Origin: JBBSBY01 sp038205805
Lineage (GTDB): Bacteria; Desulfobacterota; Desulfomonilia; Desulfomonilales; Desulfomonilaceae
Direction of reading: 5' to 3'
Assembly: GCA_038205805.1 (NCBI GenBank)
Contig: JBBRBO010000004.1
Span: forward strand, 27,591-91,590
DNA length: 64,000 nt
The notes beneath the pieces are model-generated. The model was not told the DNA's origin, did no database searches, and worked only from the letters and a program-made list of their open reading frames with translations. The translations under genes were made by a program, and so were the position numbers. Below are positions 16,576-26,518 of this stretch, piece after piece; positions within the stretch are counted from its first letter, which is position 1, and each line of letters opens with the position of its first letter.

Positions 16576-17694
16576 TCACGTCCGGGCGCAGTCGTTCACG
16601 AGAGCTTCCCATTGAGCCATGACGTGATCCATGCTGAACCGGGAATGGACTTCCAGCGCACGATTTCCCATTTCTGAACGCAACTCTTTATTGGTGGCCA
16701 AGCGCAGCATTGCGTCGGCCAGCTTTTCAACATCCATTGGCGGCACCAGAATTCCGTCAACGCCGTCTCGTATGATGTCCCTTGGTCCGGTCCTGCAGTC
16801 GAAACTCACAACAGGAAGCCCACACGACATAGCCTCCACCAGAGTCATGGGGAAGCCCTCAAACTCTGAGGACATTACAAAGAACATGGCATCCTTCAAG
16901 CATGCCCACGGCGCCCGCATCATACCCGTGAAGAGCACTCTGTCCGCAATACCAAGGCTTCGCGAGAGTCGTTCCAGGTCTTCACGCAGCGGCCCATCGC
17001 CGACAATGATGAGCTTGCCGTCAATTTTGTTCTTGATTTCCGAGAACGCTCTCAAGAGCAGATCAAATCGTTTCTGAGAGACCAATCGCCCCAGCGTCAC
17101 AATCGAGTTATGCGCAGTAAAGGATGGAGTGGGGTCGGATTCATCCGGCGCTGTTTCCAGATTGGGCACGGCGTTGGGTATGACGGTAATCTTCTTTTGG
17201 ATACCTTCGTGGAAATACTCCTTAGACGCTTCATTGAGGACAATCACTTTACAGGCCAGCGGGTAGAGGCATAGTCGCAAGCCGGCCCAGAATCGGCCGT
17301 TCTTCATGCGACGCAACTGAGCCGGATCCAGGTGCTCAGACACAAGCACGGGAATTCTTAAACCGAGGCCGGCCAAAATAGCGCGAATCCCGATTATTTC
17401 TCCAATAGCCAGCGTTGGAGCGGACGAGAATCGCTTTATCACTTTCCGCAAGGTCAACACGCGTCCTATATTCCTGAACAGAGCCCTGGCCAATCCCGCA
17501 TATTCTCTACCGTCATCCGTTGCAATACGGCGCACATTGGCATGCAACTCATAAAAGGGGCGGCGTGACCCATCGTCCGACGTTATCAGGACGACTTCCC
17601 ATCCTCTGCTCGCCCAATAGTTCATCATATTTACCGCCACCCGTTGCGCTCCTCCGGCCTCGGCCACAGTGGAAATTATGAAAACGATCTTCAT
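16576..17694 (-). CDS. Glycosyltransferase family 4
   Basis: 372 residues with a GT-B fold. The N-terminus MKIVFIISTVAEAGGAQRVA contains the acceptor-side glycine loop. The C-terminal donor-binding region has VTLGRLVSQKRFDLLLRAF, the SEFEGFPMTLVEAMSCGLPVV motif (E-x7-E) and GVDGILVPP. Such retaining enzymes add sugars to surface polysaccharides in the cytoplasm. A GT2 gene lies upstream on the same strand, 393 bp away behind a TNA element, suggesting a small glycan locus. Confidence 0.93.
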   Translation of the reverse strand: MKIVFIISTVAEAGGAQRVAVNMMNYWASRGWEVVLITSDDGSRRPFYELHANVRRIATDDGREYAGLARALFRNIGRVLTLRKVIKRFSSAPTLAIGEIIGIRAILAGLGLRIPVLVSEHLDPAQLRRMKNGRFWAGLRLCLYPLACKVIVLNEASKEYFHEGIQKKITVIPNAVPNLETAPDESDPTPSFTAHNSIVTLGRLVSQKRFDLLLRAFSEIKNKIDGKLIIVGDGPLREDLERLSRSLGIADRVLFTGMMRAPWACLKDAMFFVMSSEFEGFPMTLVEAMSCGLPVVSFDCRTGPRDIIRDGVDGILVPPMDVEKLADAMLRLATNKELRSEMGNRALEVHSRFSMDHVMAQWEALVNDCART

Positions 17695-17731
17695 ACGTGC
17701 TCCCGGTTGTTCAGTTCAGATAGATCATCCA

Positions 17732-17949
17732 TACCGATGCGCCTACAAAGAGGTAATATTTGGGACACTTTTCTTGAAAGAAGTTTCTCCCAAACCCCTC
17801 TCCAAGAACTTTCACCATTGCCGAAACCAGCTTTTCTCAAGGAGAAAATGCCGCTTTCGGCTATTCAAACATTCTCAGATAGCAGTTAGGAAAACCCTCC
17901 TGACAAAAACGATCTTCACCAGTCTTACTATGTAAAAAGCGAACCGGTA
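17732..17949 (-). mobile_element. TNA element copy 6, diverged
   Basis: 218 bp, TACCGATGCGCC...GAACCGGTA, with both hairpin regions recognisable. Flanking triplets no longer match (CCA and TCA), so this is an older insertion. It occupies the gap between the GT4 and GT2 genes. Confidence 0.78.
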
Positions 17950-18087
17950 TCAGTCAAGATGTCGTGCGGTACGGTATGGCAAGTGGCGGGCGAGGTTCTC
18001 CCTGCGGTCCAACTTTCCATGTCGGAGACGTGGTAAGCCGGCTTTTATATACAAGAGCGCCGCCGCAAGATCCCGCAGGCAGCCTAC

Positions 18088-19152
18088 TCACCTATAGAGG
18101 GCTCGCAAAGCCGCATCGTGAAATCTTGTGCGTTTGAAGACTCTATTGATGACACGTAGCGACTCTGTTGAGAATAGAGTGGGTAACGCCCACGGGGAAC
18201 CTTTTACTTGTTCCAGTGCAATCGCTATTCTCGTTCGTAAGGGGCCGTCACAATTCGTGATGCCGGCTTTCAGAATATCGGCGGCGACTCTTGTGGCAAG
18301 TCGCGATGCGGCCTCATCGTTCACCGCAAATTTCTTACAGAATCCGTCGAAGATTTTCGCAAGGGCTCGCAAAGCATCCGGTGTGACGGTTTTTCTTTCC
18401 AGGACCCAATATATGGGTCGCATCTCCAGGCATTCCGCGTCCGTTAAGGCGGCATGACAATCTCTCAGAGCGGCGTTACTCACCTGAACCGCTTCTTCGA
18501 TCATGCGGCCGTAATACTGCTTTGTTAGTTGCCGGCCTGAGTACATGCGATACTCACAGAGAAACCTTGGGATCATATGCGTGTTCGCAGCGCCCGCCAT
18601 GTCGAGAAACAGCTTGTAATCATGAGCGACAATCAGCTCCTCCGGGAACATTCCCGCCTTGATCGCTGCGGATTTCTTGAGCATGACGGAGGATGTGTAG
18701 AAATTGCATTGAAACTGCAATCTCCACAGTCGATACAAAGAATGCGTCGGGAGATACGCTCGGTCTACAAGCAGGCCTCTTTCGTTGATTATGGCGCAGA
18801 AAGAGCCCACCAAGTCGAGCGCTGCATTTGATTCCATGACGCCGTATTGAATGCCCAAGCGATCAGGCGAACTTATGTCATCCGCATCCAGGAAGGCGAC
18901 GTATTTGCCTTTTGCCATGGTCAATGCCGCATTAACGGCTTTACTCCGCCCTATACGGCTCTCCTGGACCAATATGATTCTGGGATCATTGTAAGATTGA
19001 ATAATAGAGCGCGAATGATCCGTAGAACCGTCATCTATAATGAGGAATTCATAATCAGTGAACTGTTGATTAAGAATGCTTGTAATGCACTCGTCAAGGA
19101 ATTCCTCGCCGTTGTAAACCGTGGTTAAGACGGTGATACGGGGTGTCTTCAT
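18088..19152 (-). CDS. Glycosyltransferase family 2
   Basis: 354 residues from ATG 19152; a TTG at 19182 is possible but less convincing. The N-terminal GT-A domain has ITVLTTVYNGEEFLDECI, the nucleotide-binding start, and the metal-binding DADD (VAFLDADDISSPDR) near residue 88. The C-terminal 120 residues are family-variable. It is an inverting sugar transferase likely acting in surface polysaccharide synthesis with the GT4 gene downstream. Confidence 0.93.
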   Translation of the reverse strand: MKTPRITVLTTVYNGEEFLDECITSILNQQFTDYEFLIIDDGSTDHSRSIIQSYNDPRIILVQESRIGRSKAVNAALTMAKGKYVAFLDADDISSPDRLGIQYGVMESNAALDLVGSFCAIINERGLLVDRAYLPTHSLYRLWRLQFQCNFYTSSVMLKKSAAIKAGMFPEELIVAHDYKLFLDMAGAANTHMIPRFLCEYRMYSGRQLTKQYYGRMIEEAVQVSNAALRDCHAALTDAECLEMRPIYWVLERKTVTPDALRALAKIFDGFCKKFAVNDEAASRLATRVAADILKAGITNCDGPLRTRIAIALEQVKGSPWALPTLFSTESLRVINRVFKRTRFHDAALRALYR

Positions 19153-19625
19153 ATCCAAACCTGCAAAGGCATGTATTTCCAAGGGGACGCCGAACTGGTC
19201 CCCGCCGGTATCGTCGGCTGTTCAGCAATCCGCAAAGTCCACGTTTGTTGTCCCACCCCGCTCATCAGGCAAGGGTCTTCCCTGGTCACTCAGGAGATAC
19301 CAACGGCCGGCGGCGCCGTCTTCAGCAAATCTGGTCCGATCGGCGCAGAAAAAATCTCGGACGGTTGTCACCTTATGGAACGATGACACCGTATATATAC
19401 GTGATGGCGATATGCGGCGCTCTAGTTCAACTGCGACGAAAGAACTCTCCAACGTCCGGGATACGGCCAAAGACGGCAAGATGTATCACGGCCCCGGCAT
19501 CTCTAATCGTCTATTTCGGTTGAGACTCCGCGGCTTACCAGGGGGGGGAGTTCCCACACTGCCGCAAGGCAACGCCCGCATGTGAACACCGCTCTCAATG
19601 GAGGGTGTTTTGACCATCCGTTCAG
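19153..19625 (+). other. 473-bp gap without a convincing gene
   Basis: Several overlapping open frames run across it on both strands, including a minus frame at 19222-19479. None has a ribosome site, signal peptide or recognisable motif. It could hold a decayed gene or a regulatory leader for the GT2 gene. I see no repeat family member here. Confidence 0.4.
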
Positions 19626-19868
19626 TTACTTCACCTTGTACAGCAGCTTCCCTGAAGGCGACCTGACCTCGGTCTTGCCGTTCGTGGTCTTGGAACGGGT
19701 AATCAGCTTTCCTCCCGGATCTCGCGTCTCCGTCACGTTTCCTCGGGTGTAGGTCTTGTAAAGCAGCTTACCTGATGGAGACCGGACTTCACCTTTACTG
19801 GTTTTTTCGCTTGCAAACCCTCCCATGGGAAGCCAAAGAATGATAAGAGCGGCAAGAATCGCCTTCAT
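19626..19868 (-). CDS. Small secreted protein with SPSGKLLYK repeats
   Basis: 80 residues from ATG 19868, preceded by AAGGA at nine bases on the minus strand. A signal peptide covers residues 1-20. The mature 60 residues consist of three imperfect ~20-residue units containing GxLLYK/GKLITR (EVRSPSGKLLYK occurs twice). Similar short beta-repeats occur in small secreted proteins of unknown role. It is nested in the same frame as the XRE-like reading frame above. Confidence 0.6.
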   Translation of the reverse strand: MKAILAALIILWLPMGGFASEKTSKGEVRSPSGKLLYKTYTRGNVTETRDPGGKLITRSKTTNGKTEVRSPSGKLLYKVK

Positions 19869-20219
19869 GTGTTTTTTCCTTAAGGGATGATCGACACGTA
19901 AGCACCAGGTCGTGGCGGCGGGAAGGATTACTTCCTGAAAGCCGTTGTGGAAGGCACGGTTGATGCTGGTTGTAGCATTATCCAAATCATTGTCGTAGTC
20001 CGACTCTTCGAGATCTTCGATGAGGTCTACAGGTAAACTGGAATACTCAGCGAGATCTTCTCGTTTCATGCGGAGCTTATTACGAATATCATACATCTTT
20101 CGGGCGAGGGTCGCTTGTCTGCGGATGAGTTCAACATGAGCCTCCCTTTCAGGATTATTCTTTAGGTAGCGTTTATACGTCAACTCAACAGGATCGGCGC
20201 TGAATTGTTCATTATTCAT
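19626..20219 (-). CDS. XRE-type HTH protein read in frame into a small secreted repeat protein
   Basis: 197 residues if read from ATG 20219. Residues 1-100 resemble XRE/HigA-like regulators that begin with a charged helix: KRYLKNNPEREAHVELIRR, then ARKMYDIRNKLRMKREDLAEY as the HTH and DLIEDLEESDYDND. No stop separates this from MKAILAALIILWLPMGGFAS, a clear signal peptide or membrane segment, followed by SPSGKLLYK repeats. Either a stop has been lost between two genes, or this is a single HTH-membrane-periplasm protein like RodZ in layout. The adjacent gene start at 19868 has its own AAGGA site, which favours two genes. Confidence 0.5.
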   Translation of the reverse strand: MNNEQFSADPVELTYKRYLKNNPEREAHVELIRRQATLARKMYDIRNKLRMKREDLAEYSSLPVDLIEDLEESDYDNDLDNATTSINRAFHNGFQEVILPAATTWCLRVDHPLRKKHMKAILAALIILWLPMGGFASEKTSKGEVRSPSGKLLYKTYTRGNVTETRDPGGKLITRSKTTNGKTEVRSPSGKLLYKVK

Positions 20220-20282
20220 TGCGTATCCCAATGAAAGGTGTGAAAGTCCGTCCAGGAACGCTGTTTCCAGCATTGTTCTTGA

Positions 20283-20612
20283 GCGCCGGCGGGTGGAACG
20301 AACTCAATGAAGCCTCTCTCTCCGTGAGAACGGGAGCGGTTGAATGAACCCCGGATTCGATGTTGCGAAAAAGTACTATTCGGTGAGATTCGTGACCATA
20401 TACGTACTAGTTTAGGATAGAAAAATGGCTCTGTAAACCAATAACGCAAAAAGCCCTCTAAAGTGATTCATAGACAGGCTCATATCGAGATGACCTACCT
20501 GTAAGTTTTGCTCCAAAATGGAGCACTTTCGGCCCCCAAAAAGCCCCATCTCCAGGAATTGCGGCATCCTGACAGTGACGATACGCGTAGGAGCGCGTAC
20601 GCGGTCACATTT
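20283..20612 (-). repeat. 340-bp dispersed repeat with TGCTCC/GGAGCA palindrome, copy 1
   Basis: On the minus strand it aligns along its length with 32953-33312 on the plus strand. The best-conserved block surrounds a perfect 17-base palindrome (20509-20525) and the neighbouring ACTTACAGGTAGGTCATCTCG. One end is GC-rich and CGCG-repetitive (20583-20604). It explains most of the 20220-20902 gap. Confidence 0.85.
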
Positions 20613-20856
20613 AGATGATGAGGACAGGTGTTCAAGCTCGAAGAAAAAAGATCCCGTTAGAAATAGTACGAGTGTTTTGTCGTCGGCGACTGTATGTTTT
20701 CTCATGGTTAGTCGCCCACCCAATGTAGAAAAGTTTTCCGGCTATGAATCAGCCGTTTGCCTGAGAAACGGAATGAGAGGGTTCAAATCGCCGCCGCCGC
20801 CGACGTTTCGCGGTAATTCACTATTGGACAACAACCGATTTTGCGATTACATTCTC

Positions 20857-20862
20857 TATAAT
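20857..20862 (+). promoter_or_regulatory. Candidate -10 element TATAAT
   Basis: A perfect TATAAT lies 40 bp before the SGNH hydrolase start in an AT-rich stretch. The -35 region is not consensus. Confidence 0.3.
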
Positions 20863-20902
20863 TGTATTCACCACGATAACGCGGTTCTTCGAGTCTCAAA
20901 CA

Positions 20903-22111
20903 ATGAAGATGTCACACCTTAGAAATGTTATTTTTTCCCTTGTTCCGTTACTGGTGGTGTTTTCGCTCGTCGAAGCGACATGTAGAATATTGAGAAATCA
21001 CCGTCCCCCGCACTATGCCGATGTGAATAGGCTCAGCCTTCTCGCATACACATCGAAGCCGTGGTTTTCCGAACCATTTCTCATTGCGTCGTCCATGCAA
21101 CGGAAGGGCTGGTATACGCCCAGCGGCACACGGTTGGTCTTTCCTACGGATTGCAATAACCAATACTTCACCGTCACCGGCGGCGTAAGAGAGACGGTGG
21201 GGTTCACTCCGAAAGAAAATCCGGATCACGCTGCACGTATTTTTCTCCTGGGCGGCTCCACAACGTACTGCATCGAAGTTCCCGATCGTCTCACATGGGC
21301 CAGTCAACTCCAGTTTTTGCTGAACGAGCGAATACCTACGCCTTCCGTGAGGATCCTCAACTATGGAGTTACCACGGTAAACTCCTCTCAAGAGACGGAA
21401 CGGCTCGACTATGAAATCCGCAAAGGCAATATCCCGACGGTATGTATCCTTTTCAACGGCGTGAATGACGTCTATCAAGGCGTTATGTACAACAATCCCG
21501 AAGGGACGCTCTTCGATACTGCGGTTCGCAAGGAGAATTCCTTTTTTCGACGCCTTAGGCGCAACGTAGCGTTTATTGACCTTACCACAACCGCTCTTCA
21601 TGATTTCAACAAGAAGATTGAATCCTATTTTCCCAAGAACAAGAAAAAAATCCCCGAGCGAGAAGCCCAGGAAATAGAAGCGTTGGCGAAACGAACGGCT
21701 GCAATCTACGAACGAAATATCAGAGCCGCACATGAACTGTGTGAAAAGCACGGAGTTTCGTTCTTTGTGTTTTTGCAGCCCAATTTGTTCAGTCTCCGCA
21801 GACCGTTGACTCCGTACGAAAAAGAAGTTTTCGATCGCACGGAAGCCGAGAAAAAGCAAATGTTCTTTGATGCGGCTTATCCGCTTTTAAAGGCTAAAAT
21901 CAAGATCTTGCAGCAAGAAGGTGTGAATGCGTATGACTTTTCAGGCATATTCGACGAAAATACAAAACCTATTTTCTTGGATGATTGTCATGTAGAAAGT
22001 GACGGGAACGCGATTATTGCGGCGGCCATCGGAAACGTCTTGACTCCCGCGTTACAAGATAGATTTGCCCCATACGATGTCGCTACTGATAAGAGTGGTT
22101 CGGCCCAGTGA
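20903..22111 (+). CDS. Membrane-anchored SGNH/GDSL-like hydrolase
   Basis: 402 residues. A single N-terminal membrane segment (VIFSLVPLLVVFSLVEATC) anchors an extracytoplasmic domain. SGNH blocks are present: FLLGGSTTY (block I Ser near residue 118), NYGVTTVNSS (Gly block), FNGVNDVYQG (block III Asn) and DDCHVESDGNA (block V, D-x-x-H). Such proteins deacetylate or acetylate polysaccharides or hydrolyse esters. The position just after glycosyltransferases supports a glycan-tailoring role. The substrate is inferred only. Confidence 0.82.
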   Translation: MKMSHLRNVIFSLVPLLVVFSLVEATCRILRNHRPPHYADVNRLSLLAYTSKPWFSEPFLIASSMQRKGWYTPSGTRLVFPTDCNNQYFTVTGGVRETVGFTPKENPDHAARIFLLGGSTTYCIEVPDRLTWASQLQFLLNERIPTPSVRILNYGVTTVNSSQETERLDYEIRKGNIPTVCILFNGVNDVYQGVMYNNPEGTLFDTAVRKENSFFRRLRRNVAFIDLTTTALHDFNKKIESYFPKNKKKIPEREAQEIEALAKRTAAIYERNIRAAHELCEKHGVSFFVFLQPNLFSLRRPLTPYEKEVFDRTEAEKKQMFFDAAYPLLKAKIKILQQEGVNAYDFSGIFDENTKPIFLDDCHVESDGNAIIAAAIGNVLTPALQDRFAPYDVATDKSGSAQ

Positions 22112-22211
22112 ATCGGCCGCGCTCACGAGACGCCGGAACCGCTCATACGAACGCGTCTTCGCCTTTAAGGCCGGTAATCGGCGGCGCCCTCGGCTGTTTA
22201 CGGAGATCTTC

Positions 22212-22982
22212 GTGGAAATTATCATGCTCGGGACCGGCACGATCACCCCTTCTCTCCGGAGGAACGCCTCCTGTCTCGTGGTTCAGGAAGGCGAGCGCAG
22301 GCTTCTCGTGGATATGGGTCCGGGCACAATCCGCCGTCTCTGCGACGCGGCCATCTCGCTCAGTGAGCTGGACACGCTGCTCGTCACCCATTTTCACCCG
22401 GACCATGTTTCGGATCTTGCGCCCATCCTGTTCGCCTCGAACTACGCCTACGCCGACAGGCGAACGGAGCCGTTCTCTCTCATCGGTCCTCGAGGACTCC
22501 GGGACTACTACGATAAGTTCAGGGCAATCTACCACGAGTGGATCACGCCCACGGATGATCGGCTAACCCTCCATGAACTTTCGGCGAATTCTCCCGACCG
22601 TCTGGAATCAGGCGAGCTACTGATTCGTTCAACTTCGGCCGCGCATAGCGATCCCAGTTTGTCGTACCGTATCGACGGCCCTACAGGATCGGTGGTCGTC
22701 TCCGGAGACACGGATGTCTCAAGCGGACTGGTGGACCTCGCCCAAGGCGCCGACATACTCGTGTGCGAGACCTCCTTCCCCGACCACTTGAAGCACGAAG
22801 GGCATCTCACACCCTCAGGAGCCGGACGCATCGCCCAAGCCGCAGGGGTGAAGACCTTGGTTATGACGCACTTTTACCCGCCATGCGACCAAGCGGACAT
22901 GGTAGGGGAAGCAAAGGTGGAATTCGACGGCATGGTGATCAAAGCGGAAGACCTCATGCGTATACCCGTCATCCGCGCCTGA
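22212..22982 (+). CDS. Metallo-beta-lactamase fold hydrolase, RNase Z-like
   Basis: 256 residues from GTG 22212, with GGAG six bases upstream. A longer frame from 22065 overlaps the previous gene and encodes Arg-rich filler, so it is rejected. The N-terminus VEIIMLGTGTITPSLRRNAS and H60-F-H62-P-D64-H65 are the RNase Z/beta-CASP-lacking MBL signature. Further metal ligands are likely in AAHSDPS, SGDTDVS and MTHFYPP. It is a zinc hydrolase, with tRNA 3' processing or a small ester as possible substrates. A TNA element starts directly after its TGA stop. Confidence 0.88.
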   Translation: MEIIMLGTGTITPSLRRNASCLVVQEGERRLLVDMGPGTIRRLCDAAISLSELDTLLVTHFHPDHVSDLAPILFASNYAYADRRTEPFSLIGPRGLRDYYDKFRAIYHEWITPTDDRLTLHELSANSPDRLESGELLIRSTSAAHSDPSLSYRIDGPTGSVVVSGDTDVSSGLVDLAQGADILVCETSFPDHLKHEGHLTPSGAGRIAQAAGVKTLVMTHFYPPCDQADMVGEAKVEFDGMVIKAEDLMRIPVIRA

Positions 22983-23073
22983 TACGAATGCGTAATCAGA
23001 CAGCTATTATCGGAGAGAACTTACTTTACAACAAGAACTCCGCAGATTTTACTTCTGTGAAAGCAAATAGGTA
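22983..23073 (-). mobile_element. TNA element copy 7, internally deleted
   Basis: 91 bp retaining the two ends (TACGAATGCG... and ...AAATAGGTA) but lacking both hairpins. It starts immediately after the TGA stop of the MBL gene. TGA fits the TNA target, but the right flank is TTA, so the duplication is imperfect. The rest of the gap to 23376 shows only a GTTCACC-type fragment near 23250-23312. Confidence 0.7.
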
Positions 23074-23376
23074 TTACTCGTTTGAAAACAAACCGGCATG
23101 AGCACGATTGATATGTAACCGAGGTATTTGCCGATAAACCGCCCGGTATGCTAATCTGACCAATCTACCTTGATTAAACCGCAGGGTTTGATACCATTTA
23201 GATGCGCTGAACCCGGATATTCAGCCGCAACGATTCGAAAACGCGTAACCGTTCACCACTCGTGAGACGCCCGCCTGCACATACACCGGCGCAGAGCCGT
23301 CTCAGGTCGATGAACATTTACCAATACAATCCGCGAACTCATTCATCGGGGTGTGTTCGCTCCGTGTACTAGTTAT

Positions 23377-26187
23377 ATGAAAAAGCGTATACAAAGTTCA
23401 GCAGGGCGTTTATTATCCACCCTCTTCGTCACCGTGCCGCTTATTGGGCTTTTGGCGGCGCCGTTCCTGGTGGGGGGAGTGGTATTGGGCGCCTACATGG
23501 TGTATTCGAGGGATTTACCCCCTACACCGGATATTTCGTACCAGCCCAAGACGGTTTCCACGTTTTATTCGGATGACGGCACGGTCATCGGTATTTTCTA
23601 CAAAGAGAAGCGGTACGTTGTGGAACCCACGCAAATCCCTCCGCACGTGGTGAAAGCCTTTCTCGCCGCTGAAGATGCGCGCTTTTTTGAGCACAACGGC
23701 ATCGACTGGATCCGCATCTTAGGCGCAACGGGTCGCAACCTCCTTGCTCGCCGCGTGACCCAGGGCGGCAGCACGATTACCATGCAGGTAACGCGAAACT
23801 TCCTCCTTACCCGTGAGCGCAGGCTCTCCCGTAAAATTAAGGAACTCATCCTCGCCCCGCGACTGGAGCAATCATGGGGCAAAGAGAAGATCCTTCACGT
23901 CTATCTCAACGAAATCTATTTGGGTGAAGGCTCGTACGGTGTCGAGGCCGCAGCTCGCGGCTATTTCGATAAGCCCGTCGAGCATCTCACCTTAGCCGAA
24001 GGCGCTCTACTTGCCGGTCTTGTGGCGGGACCGACGGTGTTTAACCCGTTCAAGAACGAAGAACTCGCCCTGCAAAAGCAACGAACCGTGTTACGGCGAA
24101 TGCTCAAGGCCGAATTCATTTCCCAAGAGGAATACGATGCAGCTCTTGCCGAGAAACCCGCTTTCCGCAGGGAATTCGTGCGTCCATTCGACATAGCGCC
24201 GGATTTCTCCGAGGTTGTGCGACGGTACATCGTAAAGAAATACGGCAGCGACAAGTTGTACAACGAAGGTCTCAAGGTCTTCACCACATGCAGAGTGGAT
24301 TACCAGAAAAAGGCGGTGGAATCCCTTGAACGGGGCTTAGAGGAGATCAAGGCGCGGCAAAAGAATCTCGCCATCTTGCGCACCGTGCCGCAAGCGGAAA
24401 TGCAGGAATTACTCCAAAAGCGCTCAAACCCTGATCTCGTGGAAGGCCAATCATATCAGGGATTGCTGACGCGCATTACCAAGCGTGACAAGACTACCAT
24501 GCTCCTGCATGTCGCCCTCAGCAAGAAGGTGACGGGGCTCGTCAAGCTCGACAAGCCCGATGCGCATTACAAAGTTGGGAATGTTCTCGCTTTGCAATTC
24601 GAGAGCTTCCAAAACGACACCCCCATGTTCACACTGGATAAGACGGCGAAGCTTGAAGGCGCAGTGGTGTGCATCGAAAACAAGACCGGATATGTGCGCG
24701 CCCTCGTGGGAGGAACACCGGGGGACACACATAAATTCAACCGTGCGGTTCAAGGCAAGCGACAACCGGGGAGCGTGTTCAAGCCCATCATTTACGCCAC
24801 GGCTATAGAACAAGCGGGATACAGCCCCGCGACGGTCATCATCGACGACAATATCATTGTTGATTTCGACGAACAAGATGTTGAGTGGATGCCCAAAAAC
24901 TCCGGCGGCAACTTCCTCGGGCCGCTAAGCTTGCGACGCGCCCTTGAACTCTCCCGAAATATCTGCACCATCAAGGTGCTCATGGACGTGCAATTGGATC
25001 GGGTCATCAATACGGCTCATAAGATGGGCATCGAATCCGAGTTAGGCAAAAACTTGTCTTTGAGCCTCGGCACATCCGAGCTGAACGTGCTCGAAATTAC
25101 CTCTGCGTACACGGTATTCCCCAACAGCGGCGTGCTCGTTGACCCGGTCATGGTAAAACGCATCGAAGACCGCTTAGGCAATGTGCTTGAGGACAACGAG
25201 GAAATCCCCATACTTGATGAGTCCGAAATTCCTCGACCTCAGCCGCGGCCCGAATTCGCAGGCTCAGTGCCTCCGCCGCCGCCCAGACCTAAGGCCGCTG
25301 CACAAGAAAACGCTAATACGACCCCATCCACTCACCTGAAGACCATTATGGAGGAAGGTGCGCCCATTGCGGAGGTCTCCACGCCGAAAGTGAATCGAGC
25401 GCACCCGGCGATTTCTCCGCAAACAGCCTACATAATGACCTCATTGCTGCAAGGCGGGGTTCGCGAGGGCACCGGCGCACGGCTCAACACAATCATAAAG
25501 AGGCGCGACCTTGCGGGCAAGACGGGCACCACGAACCAAGCGGCGGACGCCTGGTTCATGGGGTTTAATCCCGAATTCACCACCGGCGTATGGGTGGGAT
25601 ACGACGAGAAAAGATCCCTCGGGGATCGGGAAGAAGGTTCTCGTGCGGCATTGCCCATTTGGGGCTACTTCATGAAGAGCGTCCTGGAAAACAGGCCTGA
25701 GCGAGAATTCGTTGTCCCTAATGACATTACGTTCAAGGACATGCGAACCGTCTCGGGCGCCCCGACCACGGGGTATTTCTCCAAGATCGTGCGTGAGCCT
25801 GTTTACACGCCGTTTATAGATCAAACACTCGCCCTGTGTCCCTTGGATACTCCCGAGACCCTGGCCCAATATGGGAACATGCTCCTTGCTCCCGCGTATG
25901 CGGATCAGGCGCCTGCGCAGCAACCGGGGGCAATCCCGGGGAATGCTCCTCGTCCCACAAACCCCATGGACGGACGCAATCTATTCCCCGGCGCATCGTA
26001 TATGAACACTCCCACGCCTGCGCCGACGGTTTATCCTCAAGGGATGGGCGCAGAGGGTCGCAATATGTCGTACGCTCCGGGGGTGACGTCTCCGCCTGCG
26101 CAAGCGAAGCAGCCAAAGCCGCCTGTGGGCGCTGTTTCACCCTGGAACAAGCCGCCGGCGGGACCCGTCTCGTCCGGTAGGCGCTAG
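23377..26187 (+). CDS. mrcA: Class A penicillin-binding protein 1A
   Basis: 936 residues from ATG 23377; GTG 23353 is an in-frame alternative. One N-terminal membrane anchor (residues 12-38). The GT51 glycosyltransferase domain has E99-D-A-R-F-F-E-H (catalytic Glu), QGGSTITMQ and LNEIYLG. The transpeptidase domain has S466-V-F-K469, S526-R-N528 and K715-T-G-T. It polymerises lipid II and cross-links peptidoglycan in the periplasm. There is a Pro/Ala insertion between the SRN and KTG motifs (RPQPRPEF and PPPPPRPK) and a Pro-rich tail of about 120 residues, longer than usual. Confidence 0.97.
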   Translation: MKKRIQSSAGRLLSTLFVTVPLIGLLAAPFLVGGVVLGAYMVYSRDLPPTPDISYQPKTVSTFYSDDGTVIGIFYKEKRYVVEPTQIPPHVVKAFLAAEDARFFEHNGIDWIRILGATGRNLLARRVTQGGSTITMQVTRNFLLTRERRLSRKIKELILAPRLEQSWGKEKILHVYLNEIYLGEGSYGVEAAARGYFDKPVEHLTLAEGALLAGLVAGPTVFNPFKNEELALQKQRTVLRRMLKAEFISQEEYDAALAEKPAFRREFVRPFDIAPDFSEVVRRYIVKKYGSDKLYNEGLKVFTTCRVDYQKKAVESLERGLEEIKARQKNLAILRTVPQAEMQELLQKRSNPDLVEGQSYQGLLTRITKRDKTTMLLHVALSKKVTGLVKLDKPDAHYKVGNVLALQFESFQNDTPMFTLDKTAKLEGAVVCIENKTGYVRALVGGTPGDTHKFNRAVQGKRQPGSVFKPIIYATAIEQAGYSPATVIIDDNIIVDFDEQDVEWMPKNSGGNFLGPLSLRRALELSRNICTIKVLMDVQLDRVINTAHKMGIESELGKNLSLSLGTSELNVLEITSAYTVFPNSGVLVDPVMVKRIEDRLGNVLEDNEEIPILDESEIPRPQPRPEFAGSVPPPPPRPKAAAQENANTTPSTHLKTIMEEGAPIAEVSTPKVNRAHPAISPQTAYIMTSLLQGGVREGTGARLNTIIKRRDLAGKTGTTNQAADAWFMGFNPEFTTGVWVGYDEKRSLGDREEGSRAALPIWGYFMKSVLENRPEREFVVPNDITFKDMRTVSGAPTTGYFSKIVREPVYTPFIDQTLALCPLDTPETLAQYGNMLLAPAYADQAPAQQPGAIPGNAPRPTNPMDGRNLFPGASYMNTPTPAPTVYPQGMGAEGRNMSYAPGVTSPPAQAKQPKPPVGAVSPWNKPPAGPVSSGRR

Positions 26188-26189
26188 CA

Positions 26190-26390
26190 GTTACTATTGG
26201 GAAGACCCTTCTTTAAAGAAGTTTCTCCCCAAACCCCTCTCCAGGAATCTTACCATGGCCGAAACGAGCATTTCTCCAGGAAAAATGCTTTGTTTCAGCG
26301 AAGATTACCTTTTCTTAGAAAGGGGTTGGAAAAAGCTGCTGTGCAACAAAAGCCCCGCAAGTATTATATGTGTGAAAGCACATCGGAATA
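26190..26390 (-). mobile_element. TNA element copy 8, diverged
   Basis: Begins GTTACTATTGGGAAG and ends GCACATCGGAATA. Both hairpin regions are recognisable, with changed arms (GGCCGAAACGAGC...GTTTCAGCG). The outer left end is lost. It lies between the PBP1A stop and mnmA. Confidence 0.72.
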
Positions 26391-26518
26391 CGATTGGAAG
26401 TAATCCAGGTGCTCAGGCGGCTGAATGCGGGGCCACGAATGGTAAACGAAGGCGCCCTTCCGTCGGAGTTCCGGCAAGAAGGGTCTTCACGATATTTCCT
26501 CTGTGAGCCGGAAGCGAC

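Noticed and set aside
20779..20815. TTCAAATC-like tRNA arm
   Set aside because: No acceptor or anticodon stems fold around it.
22065..22211. N-terminal extension of the MBL-fold gene
   Set aside because: It overlaps the previous gene and is Arg-rich filler; GTG 22212 has a GGAG site.
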